A stretch of 64,000 bases of DNA, taken from assembly GCA_964007475.1 (NCBI GenBank), contig CAXFZM010000257.1, positions 1 through 64,000 of the forward strand, written 5' to 3'. The notes beneath the pieces are model-generated. The model was not told where the DNA came from and did no database searches. It saw only the letters and a list, made by a program, of their open reading frames with translations. Each line of letters begins with the position of its first letter. Positions within the stretch are counted from its first letter, which is position 1. Source of the DNA: Hybos culiciformis. Taxonomy: Eukaryota > Arthropoda > Insecta > Diptera > Hybotidae. Shown one piece after another: positions 21,640 to 34,020 of this stretch. The translations under genes and the position numbers were made by a program.

Positions 21640-22153
21640 TTGAAGACATTCTCGATTTATTAAATATTTACATCTTAAATTTGGATCAGAAATTTCATTG
21701 AAAATTCCCACACTTAAAATTGTCGAAACAAATTTTATTAAATCAAAAATAAGATTCAGAAAAAATTTAGAAAATTACAAAGAAAAAAAACATCTTAAAA
21801 TAATTACGTCTTCAACATTTCCCTCCTCTTGGAAAATAGCTAAGGTCGTGCCTGTTGCGAAAATTTCCACACCAAAAACCTTAAATGACTATCGACTTAT
21901 TAGTATTCTTCCCCTTTTTTCTAAAGCTTTTGAAATGATTCTTAGAGATCAAATGACTCAGAACTTAGAATCGAATAATTTACTTAGCCCGCTGCAGTCA
22001 GGATTTAGGAAAAGTCATATCACTACCACAGCTTTATCTAAGGTTGCCAATGACATTGCACTTAATATTGATAAAAATCACCTTACATTCCTATTGTTAT
22101 TGGATTTCTCGAGAGCTTTTGATAGTATTAGTCATAAAATTCTTTTCAGTTAA
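21640..22153 (+). pseudogene. LINE reverse transcriptase fragment (Jockey/R1-like)
   Basis: The 151-codon open frame 21698-22153 contains WKIAKVVPVAKISTPKTLNDYR, PLQSGFRKSHITTTAL and LLLDFSRAFDSISHKIL, i.e. RT fingers through motif A. The YADD box and everything after it are missing. The frame stops soon after motif A in a stretch where AGTTAAATATGGAG is repeated three times (22150-22200). It belongs to a different LINE family from the one at 4.9-18.3 kb and is internally deleted. Confidence 0.7.
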
Positions 22154-22832
22154 ATATGGAGTTAAATATGTTAAATATGGAGATATCAGTTAAATATGGA
22201 GCCTCCTCAGATACTTCTTTGGAGAATTTAATTATATTATACGAAAAAAGGAAAATAAAATTAAAACAATCAAATTATTTTTTTAATTTATTTTTATTCC
22301 TTTTAATATGAATTTAATTTTTATTTTAATTCTACTTTTTTATATAAATTATAATAATTTTTGCCGACTAGTTTGGAGGTTTTACCTCATCGACTGAGTA
22401 GCAAATGCCCAGTCCTTTAATATTGTTATCCCTGTTAATCGCACTGTACTGTTAAACCCACTGTATTGTCGGGTATATTTTCGTCCGCGGTGCTAGTCAA
22501 TGGAACAAGTTATCCAACTTATTAAAAAAAATTTTTTCTCATCACAGGTTTAAGCTCGCAGTTAATCACTTATTTTTATTAATTAACTTTAAATAAGATA
22601 ATTTTCTTTTATTATTACTGAATTTTTTGTCCGGCTCATACTTCCCCGGTAGGTTTTATTAAAATTCATTAGAATGTAATTTAGGTTTTTAGTTGTAGTT
22701 ATATTTGAAAGTTTTGAAACTTTATTTTAGTAACATAGTTTTTGTAACAAAACATTCATAAATTAAAAAGATTACTTGAATGTATTTTTTGTAAAGTTAA
22801 ATAAATAAAAATAAAAAAATAAAAATAAACGT
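22154..22832 (+). other. Probable LINE 3' UTR with A-rich tail
   Basis: No ORF is seen. It is moderately conserved-looking, GC-richer sequence (CCCAGTCC, GTCGGGTATATTTTCGTCCGCGG, CCGGCTCATACTTCCCCGGTAGG) that ends in AAATAAATAAAAATAAAAAAATAAAAATAAA at about 22800-22830. That is the type of tail LINEs leave at their 3' end. BEL gag sequence begins immediately after. Confidence 0.5.
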
Positions 22833-22837
22833 TTAAT

Positions 22838-24460
22838 ACAACTAACGAAGCATTTGAGCAATTTCAGTTGTTGCATGAGCAAGTTGCTCCTTTGGAAGAA
22901 TGTCATACCGATCACCCTTATTTTAAAAAAGAATATCATGCTAAAATTTCAAGTGGAGTCGAAACACTCAAAAACAAAATCCTCGTATTGCAGACCGAAA
23001 TAGCCACTCGTGAAAGTAATCAAAAATCCGAAAATTCTAGTGATGACCTAAAGTTTTCTTGTGACATTAACGCGTTTCAAACCCGGACAATCGAATAGTC
23101 CAAAAGTTAATCAAACGACAAACCTCGTCGTTTACTAATCTAAACCGTGTACTTGCCCAGGTGCAAGGATCGCCTCAAAATTTAAGAACAAAACAGTTCT
23201 TTGAATTACAAATTCAGAGAATAAACGAATATTGGCACAATATAGTACAAACTAATTTACAAATGTGCCAACTATCTGTGTCCGTCAATAGTGAATTCAT
23301 GGCGGTCGAAACTGAGTATCACAAATTCGAAAATAAGTAGATGAAATTCTCATAGAGTTAATGACAGAGTTAGATAATTTTGTAGTACCATCGACGAGTC
23401 AAAGTAACCAACCGGGTAAGCTCAAATTGCCAAATATAGAAATTCCATCATTTGATGAGAATTATTTAAAATGGGGCCAATTCCGTGATTTATTATTATT
23501 TATATGATACACAATTCCAATATATCTACGTCAGAAAAATTATTTTATCTAAATAGTATCCTAACAGGTGAGGCTAAAGCATTAATACAACATCTGCCTG
23601 TAACTAATGAAAATTATGAATCGGCATGGTCTACCATAAATGATCGCTATGACAATAAGCGAGTGATTATAGCTGCATAGTTGAATAAATTGTTATCTCA
23701 AGTGACTATTGTGCAAGATAACGCATGGGCCGTCAAATCATTGCATGACGTTATCAAGGATTGTTTAACAGGTCTCAAAAATGCGGACCAACCAGTTGAA
23801 CATTGGGATACTATCGTGTTGCATATCCTAGTGAAAAAAATAGATAAAACAACTCATGCATTATACGAAAACCAAATCAGCAATCCAAAGCCACCACAGA
23901 AACTCCAGCAGTTTCTAAAATTTTTGGAAGTGAGATTTCAATTATTGGAATCATTGGGGCTTAAAGACGACCAACAACTACACACAGAGAATTATACAAA
24001 CACACAGAGAATTAAACAAAGTCTCAATCCTCCTAAAATTTCCAATTCTAAATTTTCTCCTTTTTAGGTGAAGGAAAATTCAGCTGTAGTCTAGGAGATG
24101 GAGACCATTTGTTATTCAAGTGTCCAAAATTTTTAGCAATGACACTATTAAGTCGACACACATATATTAAAGAACAACAAGCCTGTTTCAATTGTCTTAG
24201 AGAAGGCCATGCCGTGAGATCATGCCAAAATCCAGGAGCGTGTAAAGTGTGTTCCAAGAAGCATCATTCTTTGATACATTTTGATAATTCAGTGCAACCA
24301 AAACAACCAAATAATAATCAACAAAACCCTTCAACATCAAATCATCAAGTGACCAGTGCATCCACAAGTCAGACAAATGCATCAAATCAACCGATCTATA
24401 ATGAGAAGACTTCAAGTGACGAAACTGCAATAGTGGCATATGGATCTGGTTCCTGAGTCA
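22838..24460 (+). pseudogene. BEL/Pao retroelement gag, degenerate
   Basis: Pieces of a BEL/Pao Gag (DUF1759-like) appear in shifting frames: LKLPNIEIPSFDENYLKWG at about 23420, EKLFYLNSILTGEAKALIQ at about 23530, WSTINDRYDNKRVIIAA at about 23620, and a long clean piece at 23681-24067 (VQDNAWAVKSLHDVIKDC). The zinc-knuckle part at 24109-24456 has CFNCLREGHAVRSC and CKVCSKKHHSLIH. Stops (23096, 23678, 24065) and frameshifts make it non-functional. An extra 5' piece (22868-23098) resembles the N-terminal helical region. The 5' LTR and primer-binding site were not found, because the LINE fragment abuts it. Confidence 0.75.
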
Positions 24461-24596
24461 TGTATTCCTGCCCACAGCAGTAATTAAAGTACACAATAAA
24501 TTCGGCGAGGCAATTGAATGCCGAGCACTATTAGATAGTGGATCTCAGGTAAACATAGTAACTCGAAAATTAATTAAAAAACTAGGTTTTAGAGGT
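24456..24596 (+). pseudogene. BEL/Pao aspartic protease, N-terminal part
   Basis: After gag a frame reads IKVHNKFGEAIECRALLDSG and SQVNIVTRKLIKKLGF. The ALLDSGSQ box is the retroviral-type aspartic protease active site (normally DSG). It is cut at 24596 by the 5.8-kb DDE transposon, and its continuation resumes at 30371. Confidence 0.7.
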
Positions 24597-24627
24597 CTGC
24601 CGTCCAAATTTAAAACATAGTAACTTT

Positions 24628-26460
24628 TTGAAGTTTAACTTCTTTAGCGAGGTATTGTTAAAAATTTTTGATCAAAATAGGGGAAAAAAGAAGACAGAAT
24701 ATAGTATGTGCTGCGCCACGATAAATAAAAGCCGCAACGCTGCAAAAGAGGGGTAATAACCACAGAATGTAGTATGTTGAAAAGTAAAAACAAATATAAA
24801 AGCAGGGAAATATAAGACGTTGTAGCATGTAGCATGTATTTACGAAAATAAAATAGCGATTCTACACACACATAACAAAATACTAACGATGGTGGAAAGC
24901 AAAAAACAAAAAAAAAAACCATATACATAGAATTAAGAAAATGTACAATAACAGAATTAAAGATCAACTGATTTTGTTGTTAATATTTATTTAGTTTATT
25001 TCCTTTTCGAATTAGTGAAATTCTATCATATGAAACAGAAACGCTGTTTGTCTGTTTGTCTATTCCGAATAGGTACCTAAACCGCACAGCCGATCGTTTT
25101 CAAACTTACACTATTTCTTTGTCTCAGATCGAGGGTCGTTATACGCTATTTTCAAATTTGATTGGCCTCCTACCTAGCGACCTCCCCTGAAGGCCCACTT
25201 CAAAAGTTCGTCCGATTTCATTCAAATTTGGTATGTAAAGAGAGGAACTGTTTACACCCAAATTTCGTAACAAAAAATTTATTTCCGATTTCATTCAAAT
25301 TTGGTACGTAAAAAGAGGAGATGATTACACACAAATTTCGTAACAAAGAATTTCATTCAAATTTGGTAAATAAAAAGAGGAAACGATTAAGCACGTAAAT
25401 TTCGTAACAAAAAATTGATTGATCCTACCCAGCGACCACCACGGGGGCGGACTAGGGAATGCATTTTTTTAATAAAAATTTAATTCCGGATTTTTGGAAT
25501 TGTCTTGAAATGAAATCCGGATTTCGGTTTATTCCGGAATTTCATATAAAAATTAAAATATATTAAAAAATTAAATTAAATTATTCTTTAACATAAATAT
25601 TAGTTTATTTAGTTCAAAACATTATAACAAATTAAATTATGAAATATTTTTTATTAAAATAAAATTTTATACTTTTCATAAACCGAAAGTGAATAAACTG
25701 AATGGAAAAATAAAAATTTGAAACACAAAGTATCCAATGTAATAATATTGAGTTTTAATCGAATTTTTATTGAAAATGTTCCTGCAGCATTGTTAATAAG
25801 TTATATTAGAGATTTTCCAAAAGTGTTCCTCGGGGGGCCCCACCTTGATCGCAAAATTTAATTTCACTTCGAATTCCAAATAAATCACTGAACTCCAACT
25901 TATTTTGTTAATGTTGATTAATGTGAAAAAAAGTTTTACGTATTTGCAGACTTGCGATAGCTACTTAGATTTAAATTTTTGTGAATTTTAATGCTTTATG
26001 CCTAAATAATAAAAAAAAAATAAACAATTTGTCAAAATTCCCGCCAGTAAAAGTTCCACCAAATTCGAAAAATTCGGAATTTAGCATTTTGAATTCCGAA
26101 TTTTTTGAAATTCGAAAACAGGCGCATTTCCTGATTTCCGGGATCCAAAAAACCGGTTTTGCATTCCCTAGGGCGGACTTCTAAAGTTCGTGTGATTTTA
26201 TTCAAATTTGGTAAATAAAAAGAGGAAACGATTAAACACATAAATTTTGTAACAAAATATTGATTGATCCTATCCAGCGACTTCTAAAGTTCGTCCGATA
26301 TCATTCAAATTTGGTACTTAAAAAAGAATAAATGATTACACACAAATTTCGTAAGAAAAAATTTAGCCCCACTTACAAAAGTAAATCAGTCAGAGTCCGT
26401 AGCCAAATAAATATTTGCAAGTAAATAAAGAAGTTAAACTTCTTTCGTGAGCTTATGAGG
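24628..26460 (+). repeat. Interspersed repeat with GAAGTTTAACTTCTTTAG ends and CAAATTTGGTA modules
   Basis: It begins TTTTTGAAGTTTAACTTCTTTAGCGAGG and has a related inverted end near 26440 (AAAGAAGTTAAACTTCTTTCG). Inside are at least five copies of a roughly 80-bp module (ATTCAAATTTGGTACGTAAAAAGAGG...ACACAAATTTCGTAACAAA). The same end motif plus modules recurs at 36715-36940, and the end motif alone at 51703, 52633 and 54437. No protein is encoded. It is interrupted by the hAT-type element at 25453-26170. Confidence 0.5.
25453..26170. mobile_element. Non-autonomous hAT-type element, 718 bp
   Basis: The ends are TAGGGAATGCA and TGCATTCCCTA with an exact 8-bp duplication GGGCGGAC (25445-25452, 26171-26178), as for hAT transposons. 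The interior repeats CCGGATTT / ATTCCGGAATTTC words near both ends, giving a longer imperfect inverted repeat. No transposase is seen. Confidence 0.8.
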
Positions 26461-26469
26461 ATGAGGCTC

Positions 26470-27560
26470 ACACATATTTTTTCTTAAAAGTTGAGAAAAA
26501 TGAGTTTGAAGTTCTTTTTTGTTTTTCTTATTTTTCATTAGTGTTAAAAGTGAAAGGGGAACTTTTTTCGAAAGAACATTAAGTGATCAATGTGAAAATT
26601 CATGCTAAAGGAAATTTGTTTACTTATTTCTGAAGAAAATTAAAAAAAAAATGTTCTATAAATAGAAGAATTGAAAAAATATATCACATCTTACCGTTGA
26701 AAAACATAGTAAGTATCTAAACATGCTTTTTTTTATAGATGTTTTATATTTTATGTGATAACGAAAATTTCCTAAATGAAACATCGCAACTTAAATTACA
26801 ATGCTTTATTTTTGCAATATGTGTTTTTTTTGGTTTTGATTAATCATAGCATAAACTAGCAAGTGGATGATAATATCTAATTTTAACATGTTATTAAAAT
26901 ATACGTAATTTTTTCTGAAGTCAGATAATATTGTATTTTAAGTTCTGAAAAGCAAAAACACATAAATAAATAAAAGTTGTTTTAAAAATGAATAGTATGT
27001 AATTTATTTTATTGATTAAATACAAAGATAATAAAGTCAAAATTAATTCAAAAGCTTTAAAAGTAGTACAAAAATGTTTGGTTATAAAATTTAATGAAAA
27101 TAAAAATAATTAATTGAATTATAAATTCCTTAAAGTTAGTACTTAGGCTTGCACCTAAGTGTGCTTATTGCTTTATCTTTGTAGATGGTAAACTATAATA
27201 TAAAATAATAGACACTAGGCACATATTTTTAGTTTGAAGAAATATCACAAATAAAATCGAATTATCTATAGGTACTTTTTATTCAAATATTATTTAATTG
27301 CTATTTTTCCTATTTATAATCAATCACAAATTATTCAGTCCCAAATGTTACTAAGTATATAAAAAATTATCCAAAAATACTTTTTGTTCGAGTAGTTTAT
27401 ACATACATAATGTAAAACAAAAATTAAATGTCTCATATAAATTTTTTTAAAGTTAATAATATAAACGAGTTTAAAAATATAAAATATATTATATAATATT
27501 GATTTAAAATTTAGATTATTTATTCAGCTGCAAATTTAGCAAAATCTTTAGCCTGTTCGT
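26470..27560. other. AT-rich interior of the DDE transposon
   Basis: No gene is seen. It contains one subterminal-type ACATAGTAAGTA word at 26704 and otherwise A/T-rich sequence. It leads into the 3' end of the transposase gene. Confidence 0.35.
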
Positions 27561-27566
27561 TTGATT

Positions 27567-29738
27567 TTAAATTTTCCCAAAAGAATCTTTTTTTGATAGG
27601 CATGTGTGGCAATAGCTCACTTTTAATTTTGGCAAGTTTATTAGAATTAACACCAATATCGTTCGAGTTTGGTGTTGGAATTGTTGCCTTAAAAGTTTTT
27701 TTTTTAAAAAACTTGTCTGCTGAAAATCTTCGTCAGACAAATAGTTTTTGTAGAACATGTTTTTACTGCCCTTCCGAAACTCTACTTGCCTAATATCTTC
27801 TAAAAAAGGGATTTTATTTATATCTTCATCTACTGTTTTTCGAACTTTGCAACCATTTTCAAATTGATGGAAATTTTGAGTCGAAAGTAAGATCACTTCA
27901 TTCGATTTATCAGCATTTCGAATAATACTGGCTAAGTCCGATACGTCTAAAATGTTTTGTTGGTTTTTCCACAATGTTCCAATTCTGCCGTGGATTGAGT
28001 CACATTTCATAAAAGAGTGTCCTGGTTCAAAATAATTTACTCTAATTTTTTCTGGACCCCATTCCAAATTTACTAAGGTTGCAAATGTTGACATCAAAAC
28101 CCAGTTCTTATTTTGGGCTGAACAGTTATAAGCCCAAAAAATAAAAGTACTCACACAGGTATTTGCATTGAGGATTACGTTGTAATAGGCTGAAGATACT
28201 TGAGGGGCGTTGCGACCAATTATCCCTTCTTGCCAAACCAAGCACTGATTTTTCCCTTTATGCATCGCGGCGTATGTCTCATGCATCACTACCAAACGGC
28301 TAATAAAATAACTATTTTTGGTGGTCATTTTTGGTAGGATTAAAATTTTTTGCATGTCGACAGAAAATACGTTATGTGTTTCTGGCCAGTTCATTTTGCT
28401 GTCATCTTTATAAGCTCGCCGAGCCCCTCTGTACCGCTTTTTATGTTGTATAAAGTGCTTACAAATATCACAATCGATGGCATCATGTGTACTTAAATTA
28501 GTAATATAAACTTGGTTAGAAATATTTTCTGTAAAAGAAAAAATTTGTAATATAAGTACATAATAATAAAGGAGAATACAACAAAAAAATAAAAATAAAT
28601 AAAAAGTTTGTTGTACCTGAAATGAAATCTTTTGAACAGCTTGGTTGATTAGCTTGTCCATCGATATTGGTGGGCATATCTTCATTACATGTATCAACTT
28701 TAGTGAAATCTTGTACAAAAATATATAACATGAATTAGTACATTATCGAGAAAATTCACGAATTTTAATCTTATCTGTAGAAGGGCAACCATTTAGTTCT
28801 TGATCTTTATACTGTTCAGCAGCATCAATTCATTGTCCATCGTATTGCTTTATATGCTGTGAATATTTGGAGCATGTTGGACATTCGTCTTGGGATGGTG
28901 TCGAAAACCCAATATTTTGTTTTTTGAAAACTATTCGAAAGTTTTCATATTTTTGTAGACTTTATTATACTCCTTATGTAAATATGTGATGGAAAGCTCG
29001 GGGGGACGATATTTTCTGTTCGGTGAAAGGTCTAGATTATAATGAAACACAGCAGGATTAAAACGGTCAATAAATTCTACAATACGTTCATCTTTAATAA
29101 TTGTCTCAAGTTTAATTTGTTCAGCTCTTGGAGCACCACGTTTGTCCTTAAGATCTACACAACCCAATTTGTTTTTGCTTTTTAAATGCTGAGTCACAAA
29201 ACCATCACTTTTACTGCCTAAAGTATGCAGGAACATTATTTTGCAAACTTTTACAGGAGGCTCATTCAGGTTTGAATTAGGTAAATTATATTCTATTGTT
29301 TTATTACGTTTCAACGGATTATTTGATTTGGTTTTAGTTGAAACATTGACCTGTTATATATACTTGTCTAAAAATAAGCGACGCTCAGAAAATGAAAATT
29401 TTCTAAATTGGTTCAAAACATCCATCGACTCAAAGTCAAATTGTATTTTTCGTAACATTTTTTTTGCAGTTGCAAGATGGCAGCAGCATTAAATTATTTT
29501 TTTTAGTTAACCGCGGCTGTACTTCTTTAACTTCTTTTGCTTTTTGATTGACGTTTTCATTAATTGTATTTGCTTTCTTAGTAGACGTAGGAATGGAGGA
29601 GTCAACCTCATCAGATACTTCTTTATCACTCCGTACATCTACTTCGGATGTTGGATAATATCTTGGGTCCAAAACATCGTCATCACTATCGAAATCAAAA
29701 GAATTTCCCAACGATTGCGCTTGAAACCTAATTTCCAT
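27567..29738 (-). pseudogene. DDE transposase of the 5.8-kb element, interrupted
   Basis: Reading leftwards: an acidic N-terminus (DSDDDVLDPRYYPTSEVD) and a Cys-rich bit SCNCKKN. Next comes VCKIMFLHTLGSKSDGFV with CVDLKDKRGAPR, then a zinc-like DECPTCSKYSQH near 28880. A spliced junction follows (donor CAG|GTACAA near 28616, acceptor TTTTACAG near 28531). After it come DCDICKHFIQHKKRYRGARR, NVFSVDMQKILILPKM (likely first catalytic Asp), IFWAYNCSAQNKNW and NYFEPGHSFMKCDSIHGR. The second block normally reads with an Asp where this copy has Tyr, so the catalytic centre may be lost (family pattern from memory). Stops lie at about 28830 and 29345. Insect and cnidarian genomes contain many relatives. 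Assignment to Sola is by the 4-bp duplication and is uncertain. Confidence 0.6.
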
Positions 29739-30370
29739 TCAAAAAAAAAAAATTCTTTGCTATTTTATTTACACTGTAGTTTATATGTGTTCTATTGAGC
29801 TTTACTCGATAAAAAACGTAGCATCTTAACTTACTATGTTTTGAATAAGGTATAATAAATTTAAAAAAATAATTATTACATCTACAAAAACATAGTAAGT
29901 TAAATTACTTTGTTTTAGAAAAGCAATTTACACGATTTTAAATATGAAAACAATAGTATCTCCAGATACAATGTTTTAATCTAGTAATACTTACGCTTTT
30001 ACTAAATCGACCATCATTTTCCCGCGTGATGCCATTATTTTCAATTTTACTATAATAAAACTGCACTCGCGTAAATTTAAAAGAAGACTGACTCTCTTGT
30101 CTTAGATTTTTGCCGATAAAATAACATTTCTGAAGAGCGTGATAAAAATAAATAAAAGGAGGGGTATAGTAGTTACTATGCTTTATTTAAGTATCTTGAA
30201 TAAAAAACTAAATTTGCTAAAAAAGAAGTCTCAATTGTAAAACAACAGGAAAAAATATGAAAAAACGGGTGAGAGTGAAAGAAAAAGAAAAAAAAACCAG
30301 GCTACTTGGTTTAAAAAAAAAAATACATAGCAACTTGAGTTACTATGTTTTGAATTTGGACGGCAGAGGT

Positions 30371-31826
30371 GTGGAATGTAACATTGAGATAAGTGGAATA
30401 GGTGGTTCCAGAAAATCCTCTTCAAAACGAGTAAACATTGGATCCAAATTAATAAATTATACAACAAATGTGGAAGTGTTCGTGATGGACAAAATAATTC
30501 AACCAGCCCAGAGTATGAAGCCCAATAATTGGAAAATTCTAAACAACATTCAATTAGCCGATCCAAAATTTTACGAAAGTCAACCTGTTGACATATTGAT
30601 CGGAGCAGAATTTTATAATGAAATTTTAATGGTCGGTCAAATTTCGGTGGAATCAACGACACCTTGCCTGCAAAACACTGTTTTCGGGTGGGTGGTTTTA
30701 GGTAAATTGCAATTCTCATTAAATAATAAAGAGCAGTGGTGTGGTGTTACAACAATAGAGGAGCATATCCAAAAATTATGGGAATTGGACGAAATGACAA
30801 CGGATAAGCCCAGCCCAAAGAGAAGCAATGTGAAAGTTTTTTCGACAAATCAACATATCGAACCAATGGGGGAAGATTTGTAGTTAGATTACCGTTTGTA
30901 GCAAGCATAGATTCATTAGGAAATTCTCAAGAAATTGCTAAACGAAGATTTTTTGCAACAATATTTTCAATTTATGCGGGAATATGAAAATTTAGGACAT
31001 ATGAGACAAATAAATGAAGTGTCAAATAAACATTATTTTATTCCACATCATTGTGTATTAAAACCCAGTAGCACATCTACAAAACTTCGAGTGGTGTTTG
31101 ATGCATCCTGAATGAAATAATGAACAAAGGCCTAAAGATCCAAAATGATATTTTTGATGTGTTTCTACGATTTCGTCAATACACCTATGTGTTCACAAGT
31201 GACATTGAGAAAATGTATCGGCAGATTTTGATCAATGAAGAAGATAAGAAATTCCAAATGATTTATTGGCGAGAGGATCCGACATCCCAACTAAACTCTT
31301 ATGAACTTCAAACTGTCACATACGGGACAACGGCGGCTCCCAACTTGGCAATAAAATGCTTAAAAGTGCTATCAGATCAGAACCAAAATAGATGTCCGTT
31401 AAGATCCCAAGCTATAAAATACGATTCGTATGTGGATGATATAATGACCGGCAACTTAAATGAAGCTAGTAAAATTCAAAATGAAGTCATAGAGATCTTG
31501 GAAAGTGCAGGTTTCAAATTAAGAAAATTGTGTTCCAACAATCAACAATTGTTAAAGAATATACCACAAAAAGATATTGCATTAGAGTAAGATATTAAAG
31601 AAGGACCGGAAAGTGAAATCAAAACGTTAGGCATAACCTGGCCTCCGAAATCTGATGGAATTGCAATTGAAACAGTTTTGTCAGAGCAAAAGAAAATTAC
31701 TAAGCGAACGGTGTTGTCAGATGAAGCGCACATTTTTGATCCTATTGGTTTGGTTTCTCCAGTAACAATTATTGCAAAAATGTTTATACAAAATTTATTG
31801 AAATTAAATTTAGATTGAGATGCAGC
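30371..31826 (+). pseudogene. BEL/Pao pol: protease remainder and reverse transcriptase
   Basis: It resumes with CNIEISGIGGSRKSSSKRV, then a spacer with PVDILIGAEFYNEILM and NTVFGWVVLGKL typical of the BEL protease-RT region (open 30257-30883). The RT follows in pieces: HYFIPHHCVLKPSS, VFTSDIEKMYRQILINEEDK (motif A), VTYGTTAAPNLAIKCL (motif B) and YDSYVDDIMTG (catalytic YVDD). Stops at 30883 and 31588 and frameshifts between 30900 and 31120 break it. The frame is interrupted at 31827 by a hAT-type element near the RT-RNase H junction. Confidence 0.75.
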
Positions 31827-32363
31827 TAGGGTTTCGAAATATCCGGATTTTCTGTAACCGAGGTTATCGGATAGTAATTCTAGAATTATCCGGCGGATAC
31901 CGGATAACCGTATAAAAATAAACAAATAATATTGAATCTAATTATAATTACTCAAAATAATGCCAAACTGATGACACTGGTCTTTTTAATTACATTTTCT
32001 ACGGATAATAAAAAAAACCTTTAAATATTTTAATTCGAGAACTAAAACATAACATAAACTTACCCAAATTTTTCTATGTGTTTCTTCTTAAATAAACTTT
32101 ATAAAATTGCACAACCGTTTTTCTTCTTTAATAAACTTTATTATATTGATTCAACAAATAACTATAAAAATGCATACTTTGCTACATAAAATTTTAAATT
32201 TTTCAAAAATTATTACAATGACTAGCCTACTTTGAAAATTCAACAAATATAATTTAAAAACTTAAAATTGCTAACCGTGAGATTTTTAACGGATATCGGA
32301 TGCGGTTAAGAGTATAAATAACCGCGGATACCGGATACAGATATATCCGTTTTGGAAACCCTA
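31827..32363. mobile_element. Non-autonomous hAT-type element in BEL pol, 537 bp
   Basis: The ends are TAGGGTTTCGAAATATCCGG and ATATCCGTTTTGGAAACCCTA. The flanking octamers are GATGCAGC (31819-31826) and GATGCATA (32364-32371), 6 of 8 identical. The interior is rich in GGATACCGGATAACCG / CGGTTATCCG words near both ends. No transposase is encoded. Confidence 0.65.
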
Positions 32364-32946
32364 GATGCATACTAAATGGGTAAAGTTTCGTGAAGAATTA
32401 CAATGTTTTAATCAGGTGGTCGTTCCACGACAAGTAAGCATTCCTGATCACACAAATGTTCAATTACATATTTTTTCTGATGCATCAGAACGAGCATATG
32501 GGTTAGTGATATACACTAGGTCAACCAATTCGGAAGGAAAAATATGTGTAAGATTGTTATTTTCCAAGGCGAGAGTAACACCTACGAAAATTCTGACAAT
32601 TCCTCGTCTGGAACTTCAAGCAGCAAAATTGTCAGCTGAATTAAGTGTAAAATTAAAAAATGTTTTAAACATTGAAAGTAAACAAATTTATTTTTGGACA
32701 GATTCAAAAATTGTTTTAGATTGGTTAAATTCGCAACCATCTTTTTTTAATGTTTTTGTAGGCAATAGAATTTCTTTTATTAAGCGGCATAGTGATGTGA
32801 AACAATGGAACCATATTAACGAAAAAGACAATCCTGCTGATTTGTTTTCGCGTGGAATAGCTCCAACACAATTCAAAGAGTCAAAGGTTTGGTTTGAAGG
32901 ACCTACTTTTTTGCAACAAAATATCAACGTGGTCTGCTCAGTATAA
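32364..32946 (+). pseudogene. BEL/Pao RNase H domain
   Basis: The open frame (about 190 codons) has KWVKFREELQCFNQ, LHIFSDASERAYGLVIY (first RNase H Asp), IPRLELQAAKLSAEL (Glu), FWTDSKIVLDWLNS (Asp) and HINEKDNPADLFSRG. These are the RNase H and connection region of BEL pol. In the intact element it is contiguous with the RT upstream, and here it follows the 537-bp insertion. It stops at TAA 32944-32946, before the integrase. Confidence 0.8.
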
Positions 32947-33089
32947 TGTAGTAGACATACCAACATTAGAAAAGAGAGCAAAATATTCCATTTTAGTGAT
33001 TTCTTAACTGATATCGATCATAAAAATTCATTTATTGTGTTATGTCGAATAACAGCCTATGTGTTACGTTTCATTCTTAATATTCATAA

Positions 33090-34020
33090 TAAAAAAGATA
33101 AAAAACGTACTGAGTTAGTGTCCATGCAGGAAATAAAGAGTTGCATGAATTTAATTATTTCTACAATTCAAAATCACAATTTCAACCAGAAATAAATCAA
33201 CTCTTAAAAGGTCATGAATTATCAAAGCAAAATCGTCTATCAAGTTTGACGCCGTTTGTGGATGAACAAGGAATTTTACGAGTAGGAGGAACGATAGATG
33301 CAGCAAATATACCATATGATGCCCGTCATCCGATGCTGTTGCCATATGAACATCCTTTTACAAAACTAATCATGACTGAGCTTCATATTCAACATTATCA
33401 TATCGGACCTCGGGGTTTGTTAGCAATTACTCGACAACGATTCTGGCCATTACAGGGGAAACGCATCGTTAATAGTATAGTGCATCATTGTATTGATTGT
33501 TTCAAGGCAAAATCCAAAGTAATGGAACAATTGATGGGAAAATTACCACCAGAAAGAATACAACCAGCTAGACCATTTATCAACACTGGAGTTGACTATG
33601 CTGGCCCAATTTGGACTCATTATAAAAGACGCGGGACTAAACCACAGAAATCATATATTGCAGTGTTTTGTTGTTTAGCAACAAAGGCGATACATATTAA
33701 AATAATCTCCGATTTGTCTACAGATGGGTTCATAGGGGCATTAATACAATTTTGGAGTCGACCGGAAACTACAGCAAACATCATGAAGAAGAGTCATCAA
33801 GATATCAATCATCAAATGAATGTATTAACACAAGAATTTAATGTACTGCTTGGTAAACTTTCACAACAACGACCATTGAATTTTTTCATATCTTTAGCAT
33901 TAAAAATCACATTATCAATTCAAAATTATCAAAAAATCCAAAGTCGACTTATAGACGTGATTCACATAATGGCAAAATTAGTCCATTACATATTCGACCA
34001 GATCAACTCAAATTAGCATT
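33090..34020 (+). pseudogene. BEL/Pao integrase, damaged
   Basis: The frame 33141-34016 contains LTPFVDEQGILRVGGTI, the zinc-binding H2C2 set (ELHIQHYHIGPRG ... HHCIDCFKAK), PARPFINTGVDYAGPIW (first catalytic Asp) and AIHIKIISDLSTDGFIGAL. After about 33760 the expected second Asp (SDN-type box) and Glu are not found. The remaining codons are not recognisable, so a deletion or shift removed part of the core. It would have inserted the element cDNA. Confidence 0.75.

Larger units (their letters stand above)
24597..30366 (-). mobile_element. 5770-bp DDE transposon inserted in the BEL element (Sola-like, tentative)
   Basis: The terminal inverted repeats are 30 bp with one mismatch (CTGCCGTCCAAATT-Y-AAAACATAGTAACT) at 24597-24626 and 30337-30366. 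The flanking duplication is AGGT (24593-24596, 30367-30370). The two preceding bases AG also match, so a 6-bp AGAGGT duplication with offset ends is an alternative. The BEL protease frame resumes right after the element. Subterminal copies of ACATAGTAA or its complement recur (26704, 29832, 29887), plausible transposase sites. A transposase gene lies on the minus strand at 27567-29738. The left 1.9 kb is filled with other repeats. Confidence 0.7.
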
